A stretch of 64,000 bases of DNA from Lysobacter_K sp043738095 (lineage in GTDB: Bacteria; Pseudomonadota; Gammaproteobacteria; Xanthomonadales; Xanthomonadaceae), in NCBI GenBank assembly GCA_043738095.1, contig JAYSZI010000123.1, positions 1-64,000 on the forward strand, given 5' to 3'. A program made the translations under genes and the position numbers. This document shows, one piece after another, positions 25,836-33,724 of this stretch (positions are counted from its first letter, which is position 1; every line of letters begins with the position of its first letter). The notes under the pieces were generated by a model that saw only the letters and a list, made by a program, of their open reading frames with translations, ran no database searches and was not told where the DNA came from.

Positions 25836-28163
25836 ATGCCTATTCGGATCGCGGTAGTCGCTATTTTGCTTTGGTCCGCCGGGTGCTCGCAAAGCGCGCG
25901 GCCACCCACCACCATCGCTATGGGAGCAAGTAGTGCCCAGGGTGCGTTGGCGATGCCAAGCGTACGAGCGATTCAACGGACCAACGGGTTCGCCGACCTG
26001 CCTGACAGGGGCAACCTGGTGGGCTACCCCACAAGGCGCGACGTCAGGCATGACGGTGCATATACCTGGCACCGTGCCGAGTTCAGCGAAGCGCACGCTC
26101 TGCAGGCCGTAGGCGGGGTGATGCACATCACCACTCCGGCTGGCGATCGGGTACAGGCGAAGTACGAGCGTCATGTGGAACATCCCTCCGGTGACTGGAC
26201 TTGGGTAGGGCGTGTCGTCGGGGGCGCCGCATCGGATGAAGTGGTGCTGACCTTTGGTGAGCGCGCCGCCTTCGGCACGATCGCCCAGCCTGGACAACCG
26301 CCCCTGAAGCTGACGATGAGCGAGGGCCGCACCTGGCTGATCGAAACGGATCCAGCAAAAGTCGCTCTGATCAACAACTCGGCCACGAGGCCCCTAAAGC
26401 CTGACTTCAAGATCCCGCCCAAGATCAAGACTGCCAGCGGTGTAGCGATGGAATCCAGCCCGGCCGCGGGCTCGCCCCCCAGCGCGAGCGCGCAGGCGGC
26501 GGCCACCACGACGGTCGATTTGCTTCTGGGCTACACCAGTGGGTTTGCCGCGGCGCTGGGCGGCCAATCGCAAGCAATCACCCGTCTGAATAACTTGGTG
26601 GAGATTACCAATCAGGCGTATGCGAACAGCCAACTTACTTCCCGCGTACGGCTGGTGCACGCCATGGAAGTTAACTACTCGGACGGCACCTCCAACGACA
26701 GCACGCTCGAAGCGCTTACTGGGTTTCGCGCGCCGAGCACTCGGACGACGCCGGACCCGGCCTTCGCCGCGCTGCGTGCGGCGAGGAACCAATACGGAGC
26801 TGACCTCGTATCGCTGGTGCGGAAATTCAATACACCCGAACACGACGGCTGCGGTATCGCGTGGTTGATCGGCGGCGGGCAGACAGGAATCCAAAGCAGC
26901 GATGAGTATTTCGGCTACTCGGTGGTGAGTGACGGCCGCGATGCGGGAACCGATGGCAAGACCTACTTTTGCCGGGAGGAGACGCTTGCCCATGAGTTGG
27001 GCCATAACATGGGCTCGCAGCATGATCGTGCCACCGCGACCGTCGACGGCAATCTGAAGTTCGGCATTTATCCTTACTCTTTCGGCTACAAGACCGGCGG
27101 TGACGCAGGCAACTTCTATACTGTGATGGCCTACGGCGACTCGGGACAAACGTCGTTTAGGACGTTCTCGAATCCACGTTCGACGTTCTGTAACGGACCC
27201 TGCGGGATAGAAAACCAAGCCGACAACGCCCGAAGCTTGTCGCAGACGCACCCGCTGGTTGCCCAGTTCCGCGCCACCGTGGTGGCTGACGCGCCACGGC
27301 GGCCGGACATCTATGCAATCTCCAAGCTGGGGGGCTCGGGACGCACAGAGTTGCACGTGCTGACCGGCGGGAGCGTGTACCAATCATTCTCGCTGCATCT
27401 TGCGTCCGCTCTCCACCAGACCGGTAGCGATGGCTCGTGGGCGATGCTGCTGGGCGACTACAACCGCGATGGCGTGCAGGACCTGTACACCCTCGCCAAG
27501 AATGGTTCTTCCGGCAGGACGGAGGTGCATGTGCTCGATGGCGCTTCTGGTTACAGCAGCTTCCTCACCCATGCCGCCACGGCCTTGCACCAGACCGGCT
27601 CGGATAGTCGCTGGTTGTTCAAGCTGGGAAATTTCAACGGTGACGGCATCCTGGATGTGTATGCCATCAACCGCACTGGTGCATCGGGCCGAACCGAGGT
27701 GCATGTGCTCAATGGTGCAGACAACTACCAGACGTTCCTGGCCCATATCGGCACAGCGCTGCAGGCCACCGGCACTGACCAAAGCTGGGCATTCGAGTTG
27801 GGCGATTACGATCGCAATGGCAGCGCTGACCTGTATGTGATCTTGAAGTCCGGCCAGTCGGGCACCACCGAGATTCATGTCTTGAACGGCACCGATCGCT
27901 TCCAGACGTTTCTGGCGAATCGGGCGAGCGCCCTGGCCTCCACGCCCGCCGACAATTCCTGGGAGTTCAAGCTAGGTGACTACAACGGCGACAGCGTCCT
28001 GGACGTGTATGCGCTGGCGAAAATGGGTGGTTCGGGAACAACCGAAGTACACGTCCTGGATGGGGCCAGTCAGTTCGCCTCGTTCTCGGCGCACTTGGGA
28101 ACGGCGTTGCAACGAACCGGCACCGACGAATCATGGGAATTTGAGTTGGGGCCTGGATCCTAA
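25836..28163 (+). CDS. Secreted reprolysin-type zinc metalloprotease with five 58-residue VCBS/FG-GAP-like repeats
   Basis: The 775-residue product has a signal peptide with a lipobox-like LWSAGC (C17), so it may be a lipoprotein. After a pro-region (about 40-215) comes a metzincin domain with HELGHNMGSQHD starting at H386 (HExxHxxGxxH/D) and a Met-turn candidate YTVMAYG. From residue 491 (nt 27306) five tandem repeats follow with an exact 58-residue period; the last is shortened by five. Each begins D-[IVL]-Y-[ATV] and carries TE[LVI]HVLxG, and the first four end in a DYNGDG-like acidic calcium loop, as in FG-GAP/VCBS propeller units. A terminator-like hairpin follows. The target is unknown; the repeats suggest surface or polysaccharide binding. 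Confidence 0.88.
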   Translation: MPIRIAVVAILLWSAGCSQSARPPTTIAMGASSAQGALAMPSVRAIQRTNGFADLPDRGNLVGYPTRRDVRHDGAYTWHRAEFSEAHALQAVGGVMHITTPAGDRVQAKYERHVEHPSGDWTWVGRVVGGAASDEVVLTFGERAAFGTIAQPGQPPLKLTMSEGRTWLIETDPAKVALINNSATRPLKPDFKIPPKIKTASGVAMESSPAAGSPPSASAQAAATTTVDLLLGYTSGFAAALGGQSQAITRLNNLVEITNQAYANSQLTSRVRLVHAMEVNYSDGTSNDSTLEALTGFRAPSTRTTPDPAFAALRAARNQYGADLVSLVRKFNTPEHDGCGIAWLIGGGQTGIQSSDEYFGYSVVSDGRDAGTDGKTYFCREETLAHELGHNMGSQHDRATATVDGNLKFGIYPYSFGYKTGGDAGNFYTVMAYGDSGQTSFRTFSNPRSTFCNGPCGIENQADNARSLSQTHPLVAQFRATVVADAPRRPDIYAISKLGGSGRTELHVLTGGSVYQSFSLHLASALHQTGSDGSWAMLLGDYNRDGVQDLYTLAKNGSSGRTEVHVLDGASGYSSFLTHAATALHQTGSDSRWLFKLGNFNGDGILDVYAINRTGASGRTEVHVLNGADNYQTFLAHIGTALQATGTDQSWAFELGDYDRNGSADLYVILKSGQSGTTEIHVLNGTDRFQTFLANRASALASTPADNSWEFKLGDYNGDSVLDVYALAKMGGSGTTEVHVLDGASQFASFSAHLGTALQRTGTDESWEFELGPGS
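27306..28160 (+). repeat. Five in-frame tandem repeats with a 174-bp period
   Basis: Units begin at 27306, 27480, 27654, 27828 and 28002, exactly 174 bp apart, inside the metalloprotease gene. Protein similarity between units is high (shared SGxTExHVLxG, SW.F.LG, NGDG). The even spacing with no indels points to recent duplication or strong structural constraint. Confidence 0.9.
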
Positions 28164-28179
28164 GTCGTAGTAGCGCGGC

Positions 28180-28226
28180 GGGCGGCCATTGGATAAAGGC
28201 CGCCCGTTCGTGCGCAGGGTTTTTTT
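28180..28226 (+). terminator. Likely intrinsic terminator after the metalloprotease gene
   Basis: Arms GGGCGGCC (28180-28187) and GGCCGCCC (28198-28205) form a perfect 8-bp stem with a 10-nt loop, 17 nt after the stop codon. A run of seven T lies at 28220-28226. The T-run is 14 nt from the stem, farther than usual, so efficiency is uncertain. Confidence 0.55.
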
Positions 28227-28250
28227 GCGGTAACCAAAGCGCTTGCCCGA

Positions 28251-30293
28251 TTACCTCGTGGGCAAGGGGGTCGATTCCATCGAGTAACCGGCGTGGATTG
28301 CCGCACGGGCAAATATCCGCTCGATGGCGTGCGCCAAGGTACCGTCCAATTGCGCCGCTTCGGGCTCGAATTCGTGGGCCGACAAGTGTGAATCCAGAAT
28401 TGGGCGCAGCGCGGCCAGCCGCACCCAGAACATGCTCCCCGTGACAAACCGCTCAGCGCCGGCGCGCTCGGGCGTTTTCTGCAGACCGAGGCGTGCGCCC
28501 AGGTACGCGAGCGCGGGTGCGTTGCTTCCGAGGTGTTCGGCCAGGGTTTTGACATGGGCCTCCGGGCCGATCAGCCCAAGTGCCGGATCGCTATCGAACC
28601 TCTGCCTCAGCTGAGTGGTCTGCTCCGGCGGCACAAGGCTATCGACAATGTCGCGCCGCCATTGTTCGCCATCGGCCCGATGTGGGGAGCGTTTGGTGTG
28701 CAGTTTGAGCACCACGTCGACGCCTTCATCCAATAGCCGGTCGGCGACGTGCAGGAAAGGCAGGATGTCGCGGCCACGGTTTTCGCCGACGTGCAGCTCG
28801 CTGCTGAAATCCGATGCCGCCAAACGTTCCCGGATCAAAGGTGCTTGCGCCTCGCAGGTGGTCACGATCAAACGCCAGCACAGTCCAGTGGCTTGTAGCG
28901 CTGCGACCAGCTCATCGAATACGTCGGGATACCACGCGTGGATGACCGCGCAATAGCGGTTCTCAGCCGACGGTACCGCGCGCCCGCTGGCCCGCTGCAG
29001 GGCTTGACGGGTGGCGTCGAGCCAAGCGTGTCCGAGCCGACGATCGGGCTCCAGCACCGCGCCCTCGGCCCACTCGTTCCAGGCATTGACGAACACCAGT
29101 CGTTGCGATGGCGGCACTCCTGCGAGACGCCGCTGGATGGTGTTTTGCAGCCAATCCCGATACCCGCGCGGGGAGGCATGTTGAAAGATGCGCCCTGCCG
29201 AAGCGCGGCGTGGCTCGTTATCCCAGCCCGGGTTGACACCGGGGTAGAGGCGATACGCCGGGTCCGGGCGTTGTTGCATTGTGCTGGCCAGTTCCCGCCA
29301 GTCGAACACGTCCCCGACGAAATCGGGATTGATCAACTGTTTGTCCGCGGTAATCGCTGCGAGGCTGCTCATGTTGGGCGGGAATTCCACTGCCGCATCG
29401 AAACCCAACGTCATTGGATCGGGGCGCTCGAAACCTTGTACGTAGGCAATGCATAGCTCACCCACACCATGCGCGCGACAGTAGTCGCGCCAACGGGCCG
29501 CGGTGGCCTTTGCATCGGGCATCAGTCCAGGCCGATAGACCAGGAGCAGGGGCTTGCCATCGACGCGCAGATAACGCGGGTCGCGTAAATAGTCGGAGAT
29601 GTGGGCGATGAAAGCTAGGTCGTCCTCTGCGTGGTGGTTCTGTTCGATCAACACATCGTTGCCGCGTCCATCCCAGCGACGCGACCAGCTCTCGTTGGCC
29701 CAGCACAGACAAAAAGGCAAATTCAGCGATGGATTGGCAAGCCAGTGGCGCAGGGGCGCGTCCAGTAGGCGCTTGCCGTTGAACCAGTAGAAGTAGAAGC
29801 AGAACGCGCCTATCCCATAGTCTCGGGCCAGATCCACCTGATGCTGCATCACGCCGGGGGTGCGAAGGTCGTAAAACCCTAACGCACCTGGTAATCGTGG
29901 CTGGTTGTGTCCTTCAAACTGCGGCAAGGCGCCCGCTACATTGCGCCACTCGGTAAAGCCTTCACCCCACCAGTCGTCATTTTCTGCAATGGGATGGAAT
30001 TGGGGCAGATAGAACGCCACTACTGTTGCGGGCAGCGGCGATGGCAGCGGTTGTCTCTGCCGCGCGCGGTAGCCAATCGCGGGCATGTCAGCCCGATGGC
30101 GGGCTTGTCGATCTACCGCCGCGAGCAGTGGCGGCTCGCCGCGCACCGCAGTGGGGATCAGGTCGAGATGCCGATCCAAAAACCAGTTACGTAACCCGTC
30201 GCGCTGTGTTTCGCTCAGTGGCACCAAACGGAAAACCGCCCGCAGCGTGTAGAAACCCAAGTCGCGCGCGCGCTGTTGGAATGTCAGCGGCAT
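28251..30293 (-). CDS. WbsX-type glycosyltransferase fused to RgpF-like domain
   Basis: The 680-residue protein joins two polysaccharide-synthesis modules. Residues about 85-430 match the WbsX/GH99-like family: VVAFYLPQFHPIAENDDWWGEG, FYWFNGKRLLD, FCLCWANESWSRRWDG and FVNAWNEWAEGAVLEPD. Residues about 450-680 resemble rhamnan synthesis protein F (YCAVIHAWYPDVFDEL, GENRGRDILPFL, VLKLHTKRS). It likely builds part of a cell-surface glycan in the cytoplasm. The ATG at 30293 is 5 nt past the ETF-QO stop, so the two would share a transcript although their roles differ. A frame running from 30389 overlaps ETF-QO coding and was not used. Confidence 0.85.
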   Translation of the reverse strand: MPLTFQQRARDLGFYTLRAVFRLVPLSETQRDGLRNWFLDRHLDLIPTAVRGEPPLLAAVDRQARHRADMPAIGYRARQRQPLPSPLPATVVAFYLPQFHPIAENDDWWGEGFTEWRNVAGALPQFEGHNQPRLPGALGFYDLRTPGVMQHQVDLARDYGIGAFCFYFYWFNGKRLLDAPLRHWLANPSLNLPFCLCWANESWSRRWDGRGNDVLIEQNHHAEDDLAFIAHISDYLRDPRYLRVDGKPLLLVYRPGLMPDAKATAARWRDYCRAHGVGELCIAYVQGFERPDPMTLGFDAAVEFPPNMSSLAAITADKQLINPDFVGDVFDWRELASTMQQRPDPAYRLYPGVNPGWDNEPRRASAGRIFQHASPRGYRDWLQNTIQRRLAGVPPSQRLVFVNAWNEWAEGAVLEPDRRLGHAWLDATRQALQRASGRAVPSAENRYCAVIHAWYPDVFDELVAALQATGLCWRLIVTTCEAQAPLIRERLAASDFSSELHVGENRGRDILPFLHVADRLLDEGVDVVLKLHTKRSPHRADGEQWRRDIVDSLVPPEQTTQLRQRFDSDPALGLIGPEAHVKTLAEHLGSNAPALAYLGARLGLQKTPERAGAERFVTGSMFWVRLAALRPILDSHLSAHEFEPEAAQLDGTLAHAIERIFARAAIHAGYSMESTPLPTR

Positions 30294-30298
30294 GCCGA

Positions 30299-31960
30299 TT
30301 ACAGGTTCTGGTAGTTCGGGCCGGCGCCACCTTCTGGCGTGACCCAGGTGATGATTTCGTACGGGTCTTTGATGTCGCAGGTTTTGCAATGCACGCAGTT
30401 TGCGGCGTTGATTTGCAGGCGCTTGCCATTGCCGCCTGCGGCGGTTGGGGCGTCGACGATCTCATACACGTTGGCCGGGCAGAACCGGGTGCAGGGGTTG
30501 CCGTATTCCTGGGTGCAACGCTCGATGCAGATCGACGTGTCCAACACCTTCAAGTGGATCGGCTGATCTTCGTCATGCTCGGTGGCGGCGTAATAGACAC
30601 TGGCCAAACGGTCGCGCGGGGCCAGGTTCCGGTCGAGGTAGTCGCGTTTGGGCTGTTCGTGCTCGCCTAGTTTCTGCAGCGACGACCAATCCGCTTTGTT
30701 GCGCAATGTCCAGGGAGAACGGCCACCTGTCAGGGTTTCCCATGCCGCATTGAGCATGCCCAACCACAGGCCGCGCTTGAAGCCGGGCTTGACGTTGCGC
30801 ACCTCGCGCAGTTCGGCCATCACTTCGGAACCACGCAGCTTGACGTCGAAACCTTCAGGCGCCAGCGATGTCTGTACGAGATGCTCCGCCGCCAACATCC
30901 CCGAGCGGATGGCCTGGTGGGTGCCTTTGATCTTGGGAACGTTGAGCAGTCCGGCGGTGTCGCCAATCAGCAGCGCGCCAGGCATTTCGACTTTCGGCAG
31001 CGATTGGTAGCCCCCGGTAACGATCGCCCGGGCCCCGGCTGAAATGATCGTGCCGCCTTCCAGGAGCGGCTTCACCATCGGATGATTCTTCCATTGCTGG
31101 AAGGCCTCCCACGGTTGGTACTGCGGATCGGCGTAGTCCAGGCCACTGACATAGCCCAGCGCGATCCGGCCCTTGTCGAGGTGATACAAAAAGCTGCCCG
31201 CGTATGTGCTGGTGTCGGCGGGCCAGCCAAAACTGTGCACGATCTTGCCCGGCGAGACGCGATCTTCGGGCACGTGCCACAGCTCTTTGATGCCGATCGA
31301 GTACCCCTGCGGGTCGCAGTCGGCGTCCAGGCCGAACTGCTGGATCAGTTGTTTGGTCAGATGCCCGCGTGCGCCTTCGGCAAACACGGTGACTTTGGCG
31401 CGGATGTCGATCCCTGCGGTGTAGCCGGGCTTGTGCGTGCCATCGCGCGCGACGCCCATATCGCCGATGCGCACGCCCACCACTTTGCCGGGGCCGCCGT
31501 CGGCTGGGAGGTCCTGCAACGTCTGCGCTGCCGCAAAGCCCGGGTAGATTTCCACGCCCAGCGCTTCGGCTTGCGGTGCCAACCAGGCGCACATCGCGCC
31601 CAGGCTGACGATCACGTTTCCGTGGTTGTGCATGCCGGGTGGGACCGGCAGCTTGCGCCCGCCGGTTTTGCTGAGCAGCCAAAATTCGTCCGTCGTAGCC
31701 GGCACGCAGATCGGGGGCGGGTTGTCGCGCCAGTGCGGCAGCAAGGCATCGAGCGCGGCCGTCTCGATCACGGCGCCAGAAAGAATATGCGCGCCGATCG
31801 TGCTCGATTTTTCGATGACGCACACCGAGATATCGGGGTTCAGCTGCTTGAGCCGGATGGCAAATGCCAGACCCGCCGGGCCGGCGCCGACGGTGACGAC
31901 GTCGTACTCCATGACGTCGCGCTCGATCGTCGCCTCGTCCAAGCCGTTGGCGTTACTCAT
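30299..31960 (-). CDS. Electron transfer flavoprotein:ubiquinone oxidoreductase
   Basis: This 553-residue enzyme matches the ETF-QO family in length. It has an N-terminal FAD motif VVTVGAGPAGLAFAI, the quinone and membrane-contact region with KELWHVPEDRVSPGKIVHSFGWP, and a C-terminal 4Fe-4S ferredoxin-type domain with cysteines in CxxxCTxxYGxPCTRFCP and CVHCKTCDIKDP, ending GGAGPNYQNL. It passes electrons from EtfAB to ubiquinone at the inner membrane. The ATG at 31960 has GGAGC upstream; the frame extends further but without family similarity. Confidence 0.94.
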   Translation of the reverse strand: MSNANGLDEATIERDVMEYDVVTVGAGPAGLAFAIRLKQLNPDISVCVIEKSSTIGAHILSGAVIETAALDALLPHWRDNPPPICVPATTDEFWLLSKTGGRKLPVPPGMHNHGNVIVSLGAMCAWLAPQAEALGVEIYPGFAAAQTLQDLPADGGPGKVVGVRIGDMGVARDGTHKPGYTAGIDIRAKVTVFAEGARGHLTKQLIQQFGLDADCDPQGYSIGIKELWHVPEDRVSPGKIVHSFGWPADTSTYAGSFLYHLDKGRIALGYVSGLDYADPQYQPWEAFQQWKNHPMVKPLLEGGTIISAGARAIVTGGYQSLPKVEMPGALLIGDTAGLLNVPKIKGTHQAIRSGMLAAEHLVQTSLAPEGFDVKLRGSEVMAELREVRNVKPGFKRGLWLGMLNAAWETLTGGRSPWTLRNKADWSSLQKLGEHEQPKRDYLDRNLAPRDRLASVYYAATEHDEDQPIHLKVLDTSICIERCTQEYGNPCTRFCPANVYEIVDAPTAAGGNGKRLQINAANCVHCKTCDIKDPYEIITWVTPEGGAGPNYQNL

Positions 31961-32183
31961 CTGGGTTGCTCCGCGTAGTACACCGTCGTGGTGGGCGCAA
32001 TTGTCGCGGTTTTGCCGATCGAGCACCAAGTCGCAGCCCAAGCGACGCTGCACAGGCGAGCCGTCAAAGCTCGATTGGCGCTGCAACCAGCGGCCAGGCC
32101 CGCAAAGCACTATCGCGCGCGCTGCACGCGGGGGGCGGCATTGTCCAGATCCTCCTTAGCTCGCTGAATGGCTAAACTGCCTC

Positions 32184-33005
32184 ATGATCGATATTCATTG
32201 CCACCTGCTACCCGGCATTGATGACGGGGCCGTCGATCTCGACATGGCTCTGGCCATGGCCCGGATCGCCGAGGCCGACGGCATCCGTACCGTGATCTGC
32301 ACACCGCATATTTATCCCGGGTTGTATGAAAACAATGCGGCCGGGATCCGCGAGGCCGTGGCCACGTTGCAGCGGAACCTCGATGAGGCCGGCATCGCCC
32401 TGCGCTTGCTGTCGGGTGCCGATGCACACCTGACCCCCGACATGGCGGCGGAAATCACTGCCGATCGGGTGCCAACGCTGGCCGGTTCACGGTATCTGCT
32501 GCTGGAACCGCCACATCACGTGGCGCCGCCTCAATTCGAACAGTCGGTGTTCCAGCTCATGGTCGATGGCGTGGTGCCCGTCATCACCCACCCCGAGCGC
32601 CTGAGCTGGATCGAGACGCACTACGACCTGTTTGCCCGCCTGGTGGATCGGGGTTGTTGGATGCAGATCACCGCTGGGGCTTTGACTGGCCGCTTCGGTC
32701 GGCGGGTTCGCTATTGGGGTGACCGATTTGTCAGTGAAGGGCGTGCGCATGTACTGGCCACAGACGCGCACCACCCGCGTCGAAGGCCACCGCTGTTGGC
32801 CGAAGCCAGAGAGGCGGCGGCGGCCCTCGTCGGCCATCAGGAGGCCTTGCATCTGGTCCAGACCCGGCCAGCGGCGATCGTGGCTAACGCTGACCCTGCG
32901 GACATCATCCCGCCGTGCGGCGCGCATCCAGGTGACAACGACCGCTCACAGCCACCTTATAATTGGCCGCAGCGATGGTTGCGACGGCTGCGGCCGGGCG
33001 CGTAA
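32184..33005 (+). CDS. PHP-type protein tyrosine phosphatase (CpsB/CapC/YwqE family)
   Basis: The 273-residue product has the metal-binding motifs of PHP phosphatases: DIHCHLLPGIDDGA at the start, TPHIYPG, GADAHLTPD, ITHPER and ATDAHHPRRR. This family removes phosphate from the tyrosine tail of Wzc/CpsD kinases and so controls capsule or exopolysaccharide chain length. It heads the large polysaccharide cluster and precedes wza and wzc, which supports that role. The family is best known from Gram-positive capsule loci; most enteric clusters use a low-molecular-weight Wzb instead. No ribosome site is visible before the ATG at 32184, so translation may be leaderless or weak. Confidence 0.88.
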   Translation: MIDIHCHLLPGIDDGAVDLDMALAMARIAEADGIRTVICTPHIYPGLYENNAAGIREAVATLQRNLDEAGIALRLLSGADAHLTPDMAAEITADRVPTLAGSRYLLLEPPHHVAPPQFEQSVFQLMVDGVVPVITHPERLSWIETHYDLFARLVDRGCWMQITAGALTGRFGRRVRYWGDRFVSEGRAHVLATDAHHPRRRPPLLAEAREAAAALVGHQEALHLVQTRPAAIVANADPADIIPPCGAHPGDNDRSQPPYNWPQRWLRRLRPGA

Positions 33006-33040
33006 TCTGGCCGATTGGTCCAACTACAGGGGCGGGCGTT

Positions 33041-33724
33041 TTGACACGATTTTTCCGGACGGTAGGCACGGCCCTGGTGGTTTTTTTGACCGCCTGCGCA
33101 GCCGCCCCATCCCGCACCACGGCCCCCACCGCAGTCTTTGAACCGGCCGCAGACGTAGCAAGCGAGCGCCGCGGCTACCGGATCGGACCGGACGATCTGC
33201 TCAATGTGGTGGTGTTCCAGGTCGCCGACCTCGAACGCGACGTGCGCGTCGACAACGCCGGGCAGATATCGCTGCCCCTGATCGGGGTGGTCGATGCCGC
33301 AGGTTTAAGCGCGGCGGAACTGGCCGGCAGGATCGAAGCGCGTTATCGCCAGCGCTATTTGCAGGACCCGCAGGTTTCGGTCTTTGTCAAAGAAGCCGCG
33401 GCCAAGCGCGTCACGGTCGAGGGCGCAGTCGCCAGCCCGGGCATATTCCCGGTCACCAGTGAAGTATCCCTGCTGCAAACCATCGCCCTGGCAAAAGGGC
33501 TGACGAACGTGGGCAACGAGCACAACGTGATCGTGTTCCGCACCATCGACAAACAACGGCACCTGGCTCGGTTTGATCTCAGCGCGATCCGCGAGGGGCG
33601 CGCGGCCGATCCTCAGATATTGGGCGATGACATCGTGGTGGTCGACGAGTCGGGCGGCAAGGTGTGGCTACGCCGCTTTATAGAGTTGACCCCGTTGATC
33701 GGCGTCTGGAGTGTGTTCCGGTGA
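33041..33724 (+). CDS. wza: Wza-type polysaccharide export lipoprotein
   Basis: With a TTG start at 33041 the 227-residue product has a signal peptide and lipobox (VVFLTAC), giving an outer-membrane lipoprotein. It has a Poly_export domain (YRIGPDDLLNVVVFQVADLERDVRVDNAGQ in two pieces) and one SLBB-like domain (KRVTVEGAVASPGIFPV). It would form or gate the outer-membrane channel for the polysaccharide with Wzc. ATG codons at 32963 and 32975 are in frame but lie within the phosphatase gene and would place about 25 residues before the signal sequence. It is shorter than E. coli Wza (about 380 residues), lacking the C-terminal barrel helix region. GTGA overlap with wzc. Confidence 0.88.
   Translation: MTRFFRTVGTALVVFLTACAAAPSRTTAPTAVFEPAADVASERRGYRIGPDDLLNVVVFQVADLERDVRVDNAGQISLPLIGVVDAAGLSAAELAGRIEARYRQRYLQDPQVSVFVKEAAAKRVTVEGAVASPGIFPVTSEVSLLQTIALAKGLTNVGNEHNVIVFRTIDKQRHLARFDLSAIREGRAADPQILGDDIVVVDESGGKVWLRRFIELTPLIGVWSVFR

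Noticed and set aside
26394..27383. 329-codon minus-strand frame opposite the metalloprotease
   Set aside because: The plus strand encodes HExxH and repeats; the antisense frame shows nothing recognisable.
27306..28160. Regular 174-bp repeats as a possible CRISPR or non-coding array
   Set aside because: The repeats are in frame, conserved at protein level and have no unique spacers.
30294..30389. 32-codon N-terminal extension of the WbsX-RgpF gene
   Set aside because: It lies over the conserved C-terminal end of ETF-QO in a different frame and is rich in R and H; the ATG at 30293 follows the ETF-QO stop.
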